Below are positions 1 to 9,254 of a stretch of DNA of 64,000 nucleotides, one piece after another; position 1 is the stretch's first letter, and each line of letters begins with the position of its first letter. A program made the position numbers and the translations under genes. The notes under the pieces were generated by a model, which was not told the origin of the DNA, did no database searches, and was given only the letters and a program-made list of their open reading frames with translations. This DNA is from JAJTFW01 sp046330075 (GTDB lineage Bacteria > Bacteroidota > Bacteroidia > AKYH767-A > OLB10): NCBI GenBank assembly GCA_046330075.1, contig JAXLTL010000002.1, positions 124,001 through 188,000 of the forward strand, in the 5' to 3' direction.

Positions 1-800
1 AGGGTGCGGAACGTACCTTCAATGTACACTTCGTTGGGAATTACATTGGTGGCGCCGTTGGCGATGACCTTACCGAAGGAAAGTACACTTGGCATGGTTG
101 GATTCGCAACACGGCTCACGATCTGCTGCATGGTTACGATCAGATGCGAGGTAATGAGGACAGGATCAATATTAAGATGTGGCATGGCACCGTGTCCGCC
201 TTTGCCTTTCACGCGGAGATATAATTCGTCGGTGCTGGCCATGTAGATGCCACTGCGGAACCCGACTTTACCGGCCGGAATCAGCGGCATTACATGTTGT
301 CCGAGAACACCTGCCGGCTTCGGATTCTCAAGTACTCCTTCTTTGATCATCATCGATGCTCCTCCGGGAAGTTTTTCTTCTCCGGGCTGAAACAGGAGTT
401 TCACCGTACCTTCAAACTGATCTTTGAGTTGAAGCAAAATCTGCGCAGCGCCTAACAAAGAAGTAGTATGCACATCGTGGCCACAGGCATGCATCACGCC
501 TTCGTTCCGGCTCTTGTACGGCACGTCGTTGGCTTCGGTGATCGGCAGCGCATCCATGTCGGCACGTAATGCGACAGCACGTTTGCCGGGATTTTTTCCT
601 TCGATGATCCCAACCAGACCGGTTCCTGCTACCTTTTCCTGAAAGCGGATACCCATCTCCGTTAGTCGTGCTGCCACGTAGGCCGATGTTTCATATTCAT
701 GAAACGAAAGTTCGGGGTGCATGTGCAGATGACGACGTGTGCTGACGAGGTCGTTTTGCAGGGTTGCGGCCAGAGCCTGAATCTGAGAAGCCTTGATCAT
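1..800 (-). CDS. M20 family metallopeptidase / amidohydrolase (C-terminus beyond left edge)
   Basis: Partial gene reading leftward; about 266 N-terminal residues are present and the rest lies outside the window. The translation from ATG at 798-800 gives the M20/ACY1 amidohydrolase signatures RADMDALPI and, further on, MHACGHDVHT, with the metal-binding His and Asp in their usual order, then the dimerisation-domain region (KGKGGHGAMPH). The family hydrolyses N-acyl amino acids or hippurate-like amides with a di-metal centre; the exact substrate cannot be read from sequence. No signal peptide is visible, so a cytoplasmic enzyme is expected. A TACCTTTG promoter element (806-813, minus strand) ends only five bases before the ATG. 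It is separated from the next leftward gene by about 40 bases and may have its own promoter. Confidence 0.9.
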   Translation of the reverse strand, partial: MIKASQIQALAATLQNDLVSTRRHLHMHPELSFHEYETSAYVAARLTEMGIRFQEKVAGTGLVGIIEGKNPGKRAVALRADMDALPITEANDVPYKSRNEGVMHACGHDVHTTSLLGAAQILLQLKDQFEGTVKLLFQPGEEKLPGGASMMIKEGVLENPKPAGVLGQHVMPLIPAGKVGFRSGIYMASTDELYLRVKGKGGHGAMPHLNIDPVLITSHLIVTMQQIVSRVANPTMPSVLSFGKVIANGATNVIPNEVYIEGTFRT

Positions 801-839
801 AGGCTCAAAGGTAGTACGTTCGGCGGGAATCAGAAAGCA

Positions 840-3800
840 TCAGAAGTCGAGACCGAGGGAGAAGTAGAAAATACGGTCCTGAATCTCACCATCGTCAACA
901 CCCCAGGCCCAGTCGGCACGCAGGAAATAGCCCAGCACACGGCTGCGCAAGCCAAATCCGAAGCCGCCCACCAGAGGTTCTACCGTTTTGGTAACGGTGA
1001 TGGTGATCGGATTTCCTTCGTAATCCTTGCGGAAGAGCGCATTGTTTTTAGAATAAGGAGAGGAGCCGGTCCAGGCGGTGCCGATATCACCGAAACCAAT
1101 AATCTGGAAGTTCCGGATGAAATCAGAACGGATGGGCTTGTTGATGAGGTACTGGAAGATCGGCACACGCACTTCACTATTGATGAGCGCAAAACTGTTG
1201 CCGTTGCGGATGTTCTGAACGAAGCCGCGCATATTGGTGGCCAAAGCCTGAAAGGCATAGTTCTGCGAACGGTCTATTTGAATGTTGTAGTTGAAATTAT
1301 CGGTTGGCACAAAGGCATTGTCGGTGGAGCCGAGATAATAAATGAGTTTCTGTGTGCCAATCGATGTGCTGGCGGCAAACCGGTTTGCCCAGATGATCTG
1401 ACGGTGGAGCTTGAGGTAATGACGTACATCTGCACCGAAAACAGCAAGGTAGGAATTGTTCAGTTCCACTTCGCGGAATAGCTCGCCAAAAACTTTGTAG
1501 CGTAGTCCATTGTAGAGATTGAGCCCTGTGCTGACGGTGTTGTCGTATACGAGTTCTCCGCGCAGCGATCCCCAGTCCTGATAGGCATTCGGCAACAGCA
1601 GGTTGTATTGGTCGGTGCTGAGTGTAACGAGACGGTCGTGACGATAGGCGGCTGTTCCGCGCAGACTCATCAGGTCGTTGAACGGCCAGCTCACCTGATA
1701 TTTCAGTTCATGCGTGTGAATCTTGAAATAACTGAGCTGCGTAAAGTCTTCACGGGCCTGGCGGTAGAAAGAGATGCGCTTGTCAAGCCGGTGTTTGAGG
1801 TTTTCGTAGCTGACGTAATACTCGTTGGAATTCAGATTACCACTCAGACGGAATCCTCCTACAATACGATAGTCATCAAATAAATCGTTGATGCCGATTT
1901 TGAATAATGCGTTGAGTCCGGGATAGAAATAGACAGCACCACCGGTGTATGACTGATACGTTTCGTTGAGGAGGTTGTTGTCAAGCTGTGTCAATACATA
2001 GTTGGCGTTGAAGGCAACTTCGTAGTTCCTTTGTTTGGGAACCATGTAGGAAGCGGTGTCAGGCCCGGTTTTGATGAGCTGATCAAAGGTTGAACTTGTA
2101 TCAGTTGTCGCAGCAGGATTGGTGACCGCAGCAATCGTGTCTGTTATGGGTTTTGCCGGTGCACTCTCTTTTTTCGGTTTCTTAGCCGGAAAATCCGATT
2201 GGAAAACATAATTGTTGATGTCAATCGTGGATGATGTGTCAGGGTGGCTGACATTACCGCGCGGATTTTGTTCTACAACTTTTACGGTTGTGGTGTTGCC
2301 GTTGTTGTTGCTTTTTTCCTGCTGAACAGGAGCCGGAGATAATGTGCGTTCACGGTGCAGCGCCCAGGCTGTCTTTTTCAGCGGTGAGGTAAAGCTGGTG
2401 TCTATGCCGTTTACCGGGTGAAGAAAGATGTTGTATTTGCCTTCAATGGTGACTAGCTCCGCCTGCCGGGTGCCGCGAGGGTTGATGTCCTGCTGAAGAA
2501 TGCCCCGGCTGTAGTTCGTCTGCGGAATAGTTTTTACGATATAACGGTAGTGGATAGCCGTATCGATATAGGCTATGGTGCTGTCGAGGTTGGCGGCGTA
2601 ACGGTTAAAAATGCCGTTTTCATCACTGAGGTAACTGAAGTGCGAGGAGTCCATCATCATGGGCTGCACTTCGTTGATGCCGGGCGTATTGGTGAGTTGC
2701 AGCAACTGCGACGACCGGTTCATATAGTCATACAGGAAAATGTCGGTTGATTTCGGCACGTCCAGATCAGCTGCCTGACGAATGGGTGTCGGGCGCAGCG
2801 TGTCTTCGATACGCGTGGAGCTGAACACCAGATAACGGTCGTTGAGGACATAGCGTGGAGAGAAATCATCCCAGCGGTCCTTGGTTAACTGAATATAGGT
2901 TTTGGTGCGCGGACTGAACGTAAAGATATCCGACTGCCCTTTCTGCACAGCTGAGAGTGTGATCTCCGATCCGCTGGAGTTGAACGAGAAATCGAGGACC
3001 TTGTCGAAGTAGAAAAATTTATTCGTCTCTTTCTTGATCTTCCGTTTCCCCGGAGTGTAATAGTCGAGCCAGAGTTTTCCTTTCTTCTCTTTTATCGCGG
3101 CGAGATAACGTCCCGAAGGATGCCAGGCGAGAGTAGGGTAGCTAAGGTCCTGAGTGATGTTTACAGATTTGTATCCGCCTTTCGATACGCGGCGGGTTTT
3201 CTTCGCCCGAACATCGTACATCCATACTTTGTAACGGCCGAGTTCATTCGTTACCCAGGCAACCTGATTGCCATCGGGACTCACTTTCACCTGACTTACA
3301 TAACGCCCCGGTTTCCGCAGCGTAACAAGTGGAGATCCCGGAGGCAGCTTCCGTAAATTTTCATCTTCAAAATACAAGCGCTGATAGTAATCGTACCAGC
3401 TCTTGCTGAGTTCCTTCATCGGCACACCAAGCACATATACAAATCCGCTTTCGATGTTACGGTTGATGCGGGTCATGTAGAGGAGATTCGATACTGAACT
3501 CGGACCATACGTCTCTACAATGAAATTCCAGAGTGAAGTACCTGCAAACTGTGCTTCCTGTCCGCTGAGGTTGTTGAAATTGCGGAACCGTCGACTCATC
3601 ATCGCGTCGCGCATGCGATTGTCTTCGTTCGCTGTCCAGCCTTTGGACACATAGGCCACCAGTCCGTTCACGTACCATTCCGGCAAATTCAATAATACTG
3701 CACTCTGCAAGCGGTCCTTGATACTTCCGCCATACATCAGCTGGTTGATCATCACCTGTGCCACGCCGGCTCTGATCTGCTCGCGGAAATGACGGTAATC

Positions 3801-4211
3801 GCCATCAAAGTACACCAGGATCTTATTGCCGACGATGCGGGTGAGTCCGCCGGTATTGGTATTCTGCTCTTCGCCCTCTAATCCGATATTACTTTGCTTG
3901 AGATCCGTAAGGCGGTTATAGATCATAAACTGAAAACGGCCATTGATCCGGTAATCGAAGAGTTTTTCGATTTCGGCGATATCGGCTTCAGCGGTACGGC
4001 CGGTGTAGATGGCCAGCTCTTGTCCGCCGAGGTAGAAATACGTATCAAAATTGGTGAAACGGTAGAAGGTCCACAGGAAATCATTGTACTGCACCCTGTT
4101 CTTACCGAAGTTCATCTGCACGCCGCGGGTAAACTGCGCGCCCGCCATTCCCGGCAACAGCAAGGGGAACAGGGCCAACAGGAGGAGACGGCGCAAAAGG
4201 AATTTGCTCAT
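840..4211 (-). CDS. TolB-like beta-propeller / outer-membrane barrel protein with degenerate peptidase-like N-domain
   Basis: A 1123-residue protein. I chose the ATG at 4209-4211 because it begins a clean signal peptide ending in GMAGAQ at residue 26; the open frame extends 33 codons further upstream without signal-like sequence. Residues about 40-190 resemble the peptidase-MA (gluzincin) fold but the HExxH site reads REQIR (143-147) and the usual EG.A.Y reads NGLVAY, so it is probably not catalytic. Residues about 300-560 hold repeated PD40/TolB-type propeller blades (phrases such as SPDGNQVAWVTNE and WHPSGRYLAAI). A low-complexity linker follows (about 630-730), then a C-terminal region of amphipathic strands ending in Phe, with an Omp85/surface-antigen look (about 770-1123). 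It is likely anchored in the outer membrane with the propeller in the periplasm. The function is unknown; related proteins are common in Bacteroidota under TolB-like names. Confidence 0.75.
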   Translation of the reverse strand: MSKFLLRRLLLLALFPLLLPGMAGAQFTRGVQMNFGKNRVQYNDFLWTFYRFTNFDTYFYLGGQELAIYTGRTAEADIAEIEKLFDYRINGRFQFMIYNRLTDLKQSNIGLEGEEQNTNTGGLTRIVGNKILVYFDGDYRHFREQIRAGVAQVMINQLMYGGSIKDRLQSAVLLNLPEWYVNGLVAYVSKGWTANEDNRMRDAMMSRRFRNFNNLSGQEAQFAGTSLWNFIVETYGPSSVSNLLYMTRINRNIESGFVYVLGVPMKELSKSWYDYYQRLYFEDENLRKLPPGSPLVTLRKPGRYVSQVKVSPDGNQVAWVTNELGRYKVWMYDVRAKKTRRVSKGGYKSVNITQDLSYPTLAWHPSGRYLAAIKEKKGKLWLDYYTPGKRKIKKETNKFFYFDKVLDFSFNSSGSEITLSAVQKGQSDIFTFSPRTKTYIQLTKDRWDDFSPRYVLNDRYLVFSSTRIEDTLRPTPIRQAADLDVPKSTDIFLYDYMNRSSQLLQLTNTPGINEVQPMMMDSSHFSYLSDENGIFNRYAANLDSTIAYIDTAIHYRYIVKTIPQTNYSRGILQQDINPRGTRQAELVTIEGKYNIFLHPVNGIDTSFTSPLKKTAWALHRERTLSPAPVQQEKSNNNGNTTTVKVVEQNPRGNVSHPDTSSTIDINNYVFQSDFPAKKPKKESAPAKPITDTIAAVTNPAATTDTSSTFDQLIKTGPDTASYMVPKQRNYEVAFNANYVLTQLDNNLLNETYQSYTGGAVYFYPGLNALFKIGINDLFDDYRIVGGFRLSGNLNSNEYYVSYENLKHRLDKRISFYRQAREDFTQLSYFKIHTHELKYQVSWPFNDLMSLRGTAAYRHDRLVTLSTDQYNLLLPNAYQDWGSLRGELVYDNTVSTGLNLYNGLRYKVFGELFREVELNNSYLAVFGADVRHYLKLHRQIIWANRFAASTSIGTQKLIYYLGSTDNAFVPTDNFNYNIQIDRSQNYAFQALATNMRGFVQNIRNGNSFALINSEVRVPIFQYLINKPIRSDFIRNFQIIGFGDIGTAWTGSSPYSKNNALFRKDYEGNPITITVTKTVEPLVGGFGFGLRSRVLGYFLRADWAWGVDDGEIQDRIFYFSLGLDF

Positions 4212-4298
4212 AGAATCGCTCTGGCGAAGGTAGGTATTTTCCGAACGAGACCGGCAACACATGGTTTCAATAACGACGGAGGAAAGCAGCATATTACC

Positions 4299-4306
4299 TA
4301 CTTTTG
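4299..4306 (+). promoter_or_regulatory. Bacteroidota -7 promoter element for gldC-engB
   Basis: TACTTTTG fits the phylum-specific TAnnTTTG element and lies 22 bases before the gldC start. No clear TTG -33 element is seen at the expected distance, so the assignment rests on one motif and position. Confidence 0.45.
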
Positions 4307-4328
4307 ACACCTCGCTGACCGAAACAAC

Positions 4329-4679
4329 ATGTCAACAAAAAATGAAGTAGCCCGCCGTTCCGATATTACCATCGGTGTGGAATTGAATAGTGAAAAGCAA
4401 CCCGTTGGTCTTCAATGGAAAGCCGAAGATTCGGGCATGGAAGGAGAAAAAGCGGCCAAGGCCATGATGCTCGCTTTATGGGATAAAGCCGACCAGAGTT
4501 CGATGCGCATCGACCTGTGGACACATGAGATGACGGTAGAAGAAATGGAGTTTTTCTTTTTCCAGACCCTCAACAGTATGGCCGACACCTACCAGCGCTC
4601 CACAGGCGATACCGGCTATGCCACCGAACTGCGCAACTTTGCCCAGCGCTTCGGGAAGGATAAAAAAGTAATCAAGTAA
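4329..4679 (+). CDS. gldC: Gliding motility protein GldC
   Basis: A 116-residue protein recognisable as GldC by the opening with the segment SDITIGVELNSEKQPVGLQW, the middle DLWTHEMTVEEMEFFFFQT and the overall length, which matches the family. In Flavobacterium johnsoniae GldC is a small accessory protein that improves but is not essential for gliding; its biochemical role is not settled. There is no signal peptide, so it is probably cytoplasmic. It starts 117 bases from the divergent barrel-protein gene and ends 11 bases before engB, suggesting a two-gene unit. No other core gld gene lies in the window, although several T9SS substrates do. Confidence 0.88.
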   Translation: MSTKNEVARRSDITIGVELNSEKQPVGLQWKAEDSGMEGEKAAKAMMLALWDKADQSSMRIDLWTHEMTVEEMEFFFFQTLNSMADTYQRSTGDTGYATELRNFAQRFGKDKKVIK

Positions 4680-4690
4680 ATACTCAACCG

Positions 4691-5293
4691 ATGATCCGCA
4701 CCGCTGTTTTTGTAAAAAGTTCAGGTAAAGTTGACCAGTTACCACCGGCCGACAAGCCCGAATTTGCCTTCATCGGACGATCGAACGTGGGGAAGAGCAG
4801 TCTCATCAACTACCTCACCAACCACAAAGAACTCGCGAAGACCTCCTCGAGTCCGGGCAAGACCCAAACCATCAACCATTTCCTCATTAACAATAGCTGG
4901 TTTCTGGTCGATCTGCCGGGTTATGGCTATGCGAAAGTCTCGCAGGAAAAGAGGGCAGAGTGGGACAAAACCCTCTTCAAATACCTCAATGCCCGTACCA
5001 ACCTCATGTGTGTGATGGTACTCGTAGATGTGCGGATTGAACCACAGAAAAGTGATATCAATTTTCTCAACAAACTCGGCGAAGCCGGATTGCCGGTGGT
5101 GGTGGTATTTACCAAAGCAGATAAAATCAACAAAGCAACTCTTGACGGTAATGTAGAGAAGTTCCGTGCTGCATTGCTGGAATATTGGGAAGAAACACCG
5201 CCATTTTTTATCACCTCTGCAGAACGGCAAATCGGCAAGGACGAGCTGATCGCATTTATTGAAAAGGCGTGTAAGGGTTTTGTGAAGGAGTGA
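4691..5293 (+). CDS. engB: Ribosome biogenesis GTP-binding protein EngB (YsxC/YihA)
   Basis: A 200-residue TrmE-Era-type GTPase needed for late assembly of the large ribosomal subunit. The G motifs are intact: G1 GRSNVGKSS (residues 29-37), G3 DLPGYGYA, G4 TKAD and a G5 SA near residue 176. The length matches the family (about 195-210). It begins 11 bases after gldC and is probably co-transcribed with it. The following 276 bases hold no gene but carry a palindrome and an AT-rich repeat module. Confidence 0.95.
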   Translation: MIRTAVFVKSSGKVDQLPPADKPEFAFIGRSNVGKSSLINYLTNHKELAKTSSSPGKTQTINHFLINNSWFLVDLPGYGYAKVSQEKRAEWDKTLFKYLNARTNLMCVMVLVDVRIEPQKSDINFLNKLGEAGLPVVVVFTKADKINKATLDGNVEKFRAALLEYWEETPPFFITSAERQIGKDELIAFIEKACKGFVKE

Positions 5294-5376
5294 AGGTGAT
5301 TGGACGGATGCTTACCGTTGTTTAGTGTTGGTTGTCCTAAAAACGAGTTATTAATAGTTACTGGAGCATTTATCGT

Positions 5377-5520
5377 TTTAAACGCGGCGAAAACGGCGAC
5401 TCGCAACGTCCCGATAGCTATCGGGAGCAGGGAAATCTTCATAACATTAAAAACATTTTAACCATTTAACACTTTAACTCCCGCCTTGCGGGATTAACAT
5501 TTATAATACTTATAACCTTC
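5377..5520 (+). repeat. Dispersed repeat module, copy 1 (palindrome plus ACATTTATAA-type tract)
   Basis: The gap between engB and the next gene holds a GC-rich head (acgcggcgaaaacggcgac), an 18-base perfect palindrome TCCCGATAGCTATCGGGA at 5409-5426, a small CCCGC..GCGGG hairpin, and an AT-rich tail made of AACATT/TTATAAC variants. The same parts recur, in related order, near 9255-9405 and inverted at 44380-44516, which marks a dispersed non-coding repeat family rather than a local accident. No open frame of note is present here. Confidence 0.7.
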
Positions 5521-5569
5521 CCCCGACGGTAACCTCAGTTTAATTCAGGATTTTTCTTAAATTTGATTG

Positions 5570-7699
5570 ATGCTCCTCCGCTCCAACACCTTCACCTCCT
5601 CCGGCGGCTATTTGCTGGCACCCTACAATACTGTGCACAAATTTGCGGCTCTCGTGCTGGATGATGTGGAAAGGGTGGTGATTGGGGATAGTTCGCTGAG
5701 TTCTTCTGTCAGTGAGAATGTGTTTGAGAATTCAAACTATGGTATCTATGCCAATAATACAGGATTTGAAGTGTACAATTGCACGTTTAGTTCTATTTCA
5801 CCACTTGATCAGTCGCTTGCCTTGAACAAGTATTACGGAAGTTGTATTTATAGTAAGTCATCCTCCGACTACAACGACAGGCATGCCATTGTTGGTAATA
5901 AAGATTATTCACTTTCGTATCCGGCTACTTCAAAACAGAATCACTTTTATTCATCGTATCAGGGAATCGTTTCTTTAGGTGAAATGAACCTAAAGGTGTT
6001 CAATAATGAGTTTGGTGATCCGGATGTGGCTTCGGAAGGTCCTACTGTATTTTCAGTGTTAACAGGCAATTCTTCAATTAAGCAAGTGTATATCGCCCGT
6101 GAAAATACATTTAACAATTTCAAGGTAGGTGTACGTGCTTTTGGTTTGAACTATCAGGGGCTTTATCATATAGGAGATAATTATTTTGAGAAAGCCAAAC
6201 CCAACATCCCCTCGAACCCTACCGCCTTCCAGGGAACTGCAATATGGGTGGGTAATTCTTTGAGGTTACCTGGTGCTGCAGAAACACCTTACCTTAAAAT
6301 CTTTAATAACCGTATCGGAAATCCCGAAACCAATACGCAGGCACGCATCGGTATTTTTGTTTCTTCTATTGTTGATCCACTGATCGAGAATAACGATATT
6401 TATTATCAGGTTGACGCAGTGCCCTCTTACCCAGTTGTAGGAATATGGACACAAAACTGTATGAATCCAAAGGTGGTGGACAATAACATTCTAAATACAG
6501 AGAGTTACGCTTCCCATTCAAATTTGATGACGGGCATCCGTTCAGATATGAATACACAGGGATGCTTTAGCAGAAACCATCTGAATTATCTGGGCAATAG
6601 TTTTCACTTTATGGGCCCTCATGGACAAGTTGGCTTTGCCGAAAACGAAATGAATTATTATGACAATGCGATCTTTATAAACAATGCCGAAATTGGTGTA
6701 CAGGGTTTTGCAGATGTCAACAACAGTATTTACCGTTCTGACGATAATAAATTCTATCATGATTTGCTCAGCCAACCGGAAAGAGTGATTGGTAGTACAT
6801 TGAGTAGTGTTGGTATTTCTTGGATTTATAATGATTCAAACAGTCAACTATTTAATCCAGATGTTGATGACAATATTAATATTTTCCTCGTTGATGAACA
6901 AGGAAAAACTCCTACACTAGATCCGGTCGAATGTCCGGAAATTATCAATCCAATTGCTCGTAACATGGCTTATGGATTTATTGTCCGCGATACCGCCAGG
7001 TATGATGAAACCTATGCTCCATACTTCAGTTACCATGCTAAACGGGGAATGTATAACATTCTCAAAGGTAATCCGCAGCTTCTGGATATGGATGATTCAA
7101 CGGATGTATATTACAATACATTTTTTGATGAAATGCAATTGAGTAATCTGGCGAAGTTTGATAGTGTGCATCAATTTACAGAAGATGGAGAAATTGAATC
7201 TGCGCAGGCAATTTTAAACAGCATAGAGGATACCAATGCGATTGAGGAATATTGTAAGGCTGCTTTTGGTATTGGTATCAATAAGCTGCATTTAGATTCG
7301 GTATTATCCAATGCAGACAGTTCCGGTTTTTATGAAATTGCTGATATGCACGCCTTAACCACCGGAGATGCGGCATTTATATCAAGGAACATGTTGTTTT
7401 ATGAAATACACGATGGGGTGTTGGGTGGTGGTTCAAGGCTGGCACAAATTAGAAAGCCGCAGAAAACAACATTTAAGGTTGAGCTGTATCCGGTACCTGT
7501 AAAAGATATTGTGTATTTTATATATGAAAATGGAATACCTGATGCAGTTGAAATATACGATGTACAGCAAAGACAAATACTTAAAACTATTATTGTCAAT
7601 CGAATGGAAGTAGAATCACTATCACCGGGTAGTTACATCGTACGATTCCTGCAAGGCAACGATGTTCTGACCACAAAGAAACTCATCAAGGTAAAATGA
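5570..7699 (+). CDS. Right-handed beta-helix protein with T9SS type-A C-terminal domain, N-terminus probably truncated
   Basis: A 709-residue protein. Residues about 15-400 contain repeated short turns of the kind NVFENSNYGIYANNTGF and YLKIFNNRIG, typical of a secreted parallel beta-helix (pectate-lyase-like/NosD-like surface proteins). The last about 75 residues (VELYPVPVKDIVYF ... GSYIVRFLQGNDVLTTKKLIKV) form a type-A T9SS sorting domain, so secretion through the outer membrane is expected. There is, however, no signal peptide: the ATG at 5570 is preceded in frame by a stop (5564-5566), and the first residues already look like helix turns. The gene is therefore probably a 5'-truncated fragment next to a repeat element, or an upstream frameshift is present. 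It overlaps the next gene by four bases. GC content is visibly lower than in the dcw region. Confidence 0.7.
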   Translation: MLLRSNTFTSSGGYLLAPYNTVHKFAALVLDDVERVVIGDSSLSSSVSENVFENSNYGIYANNTGFEVYNCTFSSISPLDQSLALNKYYGSCIYSKSSSDYNDRHAIVGNKDYSLSYPATSKQNHFYSSYQGIVSLGEMNLKVFNNEFGDPDVASEGPTVFSVLTGNSSIKQVYIARENTFNNFKVGVRAFGLNYQGLYHIGDNYFEKAKPNIPSNPTAFQGTAIWVGNSLRLPGAAETPYLKIFNNRIGNPETNTQARIGIFVSSIVDPLIENNDIYYQVDAVPSYPVVGIWTQNCMNPKVVDNNILNTESYASHSNLMTGIRSDMNTQGCFSRNHLNYLGNSFHFMGPHGQVGFAENEMNYYDNAIFINNAEIGVQGFADVNNSIYRSDDNKFYHDLLSQPERVIGSTLSSVGISWIYNDSNSQLFNPDVDDNINIFLVDEQGKTPTLDPVECPEIINPIARNMAYGFIVRDTARYDETYAPYFSYHAKRGMYNILKGNPQLLDMDDSTDVYYNTFFDEMQLSNLAKFDSVHQFTEDGEIESAQAILNSIEDTNAIEEYCKAAFGIGINKLHLDSVLSNADSSGFYEIADMHALTTGDAAFISRNMLFYEIHDGVLGGGSRLAQIRKPQKTTFKVELYPVPVKDIVYFIYENGIPDAVEIYDVQQRQILKTIIVNRMEVESLSPGSYIVRFLQGNDVLTTKKLIKVK

Positions 7700-9237
7700 G
7701 AGGTTTAAAATTCATGTACTCTATTCTGCCAATATGGTTGCTTGGTGTGGTCTCAAACCAATGTCATGCGCAATTCAATAACGATTATTGGCTGTTCGGT
7801 GATAGTGTTGGGATAAATTGGATGAATTCATCAGGTCCATCATTATTCAAATCTAAGCTTAAAGGCAGAGGTACATCGGTATCGCTTTCCGATAGTTCTG
7901 GAGTTTTAATTTATTCTGGAACTGGACAAAATTCAACGGTAAATGACAGAACGGAAACTTACAATAAGTACAATTTGGAAATACCTAATAGTGATAGTAT
8001 TTGTGGTGAAGGATGGTACCATGAAATGTTACTGATTCCTGACCCGGTAAATGACTCGTTAGTCTTTCTAATTACTATCGGAGTTAATATTTGGGATGGG
8101 CTATATTATACCATTATTAACTACAGAGCTAACAATGATTCTGGAATGGTAATTCAGAAAAATGTTCAACTTCAGAACGTACCCGCCTTTGACGGGCTAA
8201 CCGCTGTTCAACACGGGAACGGCAGAGATTGGTGGGTGCTGTTTAAAAAATGGGATGGTACAGGTCAGGTGGGAAATAATATTACTTACAAGTATTTAGT
8301 TAATGCTAATGGTATAAATCTATATTCATATCAAAGTATTGGACCAATTAATTCTACAAATTTAGGTCAACTTATTTTTAACTTAAATTCATCTAAATTA
8401 GTTGCCGTTAATTTGCGTGGCTTGATATCAATTTATGATTTTGACAGATGTACCGGACAACTATCTCAGCCCATTACTATCGAAGCAGAACGATCTGGCC
8501 CTCCATATCCATACTATATTTCTGCCGCCTTTTCACCGGATGACAGCAAGCTTTATATAATGAGTGTCTCCCCTGCAAACTTACCTGGGGAAAGTGATAC
8601 CTTATTTCAATTTGACTTGAATGCTCCAAATATTGCAGCCAGTAAGCAAGTAATCTATGTGTATCCCACCTATGAATCTGGCATGGGAAATATGAAACTC
8701 GCACCGGATAATAAAATTTACATTACTGCCGCTGATGAGATAGCCAGCATTCCATATCCGGATTCATTGTTCACCACCATTAACAACAACCTTAGCGTCA
8801 TCAATTACCCGGATAGCTTAGGCATAGCCTGTGACTTCCAGCCTTTCAGTTTTAACCTAGGTACGGGAAGAACCTATTTCGGTCTCCCCAACAACCCCGA
8901 TTACGAGCTGGGCGCCTGGGTTGGTAGTCCCTGTGATACGCTAACTGTGGGCCTCAACCCCGGCCTTTCTCCAGAGGAGAGGGGAGCGTGGATACAGGCA
9001 TGGTATAACCACGAATGGAATATGATTCACGTCAACGCCGCGCAGTTGAAAGGGAGGAAAGGGATGTTACGGTTATTTGATATTGAAGGCAGAATCGTTT
9101 TCGAAAAACCGGCGGAGGTGTTGGCAGGAGGGTATTATACGACGGAGATTTATATGAATGAAATTTCGGAAGGGGTTTATGTCGTCAACCTGGTCACGGA
9201 CAGGGAGACGTTGTCTTTTAAAACGATGAAATACTGA
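7696..9237 (+). CDS. Secreted beta-propeller-like protein with T9SS type-A C-terminal domain
   Basis: A 513-residue protein starting with a signal peptide (hydrophobic core at residues 7-20, cleavage after CHA near residue 25). The body (30-410) has propeller-like features common in Bacteroidota surface proteins: a DYWLFGDSVGINW opening, AAFSPDDSKLYIMS and LAPDNKIYITAAD blades. Residues about 430-513 form a T9SS sorting domain (LRLFDIEGRIVFEK ... GVYVVNLVTDRETLSFKTMKY). Start and the preceding stop overlap as ATGA, so it is translationally coupled to the beta-helix gene. Between propeller and sorting domain the DNA (8961-8990) carries a palindrome-like CTTTCTCC/GGAGAGGG segment encoding GLSPEERGAW, which looks like a repeat insertion kept in frame. 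Function unknown beyond export. Confidence 0.75.
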   Translation: MRGLKFMYSILPIWLLGVVSNQCHAQFNNDYWLFGDSVGINWMNSSGPSLFKSKLKGRGTSVSLSDSSGVLIYSGTGQNSTVNDRTETYNKYNLEIPNSDSICGEGWYHEMLLIPDPVNDSLVFLITIGVNIWDGLYYTIINYRANNDSGMVIQKNVQLQNVPAFDGLTAVQHGNGRDWWVLFKKWDGTGQVGNNITYKYLVNANGINLYSYQSIGPINSTNLGQLIFNLNSSKLVAVNLRGLISIYDFDRCTGQLSQPITIEAERSGPPYPYYISAAFSPDDSKLYIMSVSPANLPGESDTLFQFDLNAPNIAASKQVIYVYPTYESGMGNMKLAPDNKIYITAADEIASIPYPDSLFTTINNNLSVINYPDSLGIACDFQPFSFNLGTGRTYFGLPNNPDYELGAWVGSPCDTLTVGLNPGLSPEERGAWIQAWYNHEWNMIHVNAAQLKGRKGMLRLFDIEGRIVFEKPAEVLAGGYYTTEIYMNEISEGVYVVNLVTDRETLSFKTMKY

Positions 9238-9254
9238 CTAACGTCGGCTATTGC

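Noticed and set aside
699..1481. 260-codon rightward ORF near the left end
   Set aside because: It is antisense to the M20 gene and to the end of the barrel-protein gene, both of which have clear family or signal-peptide support.
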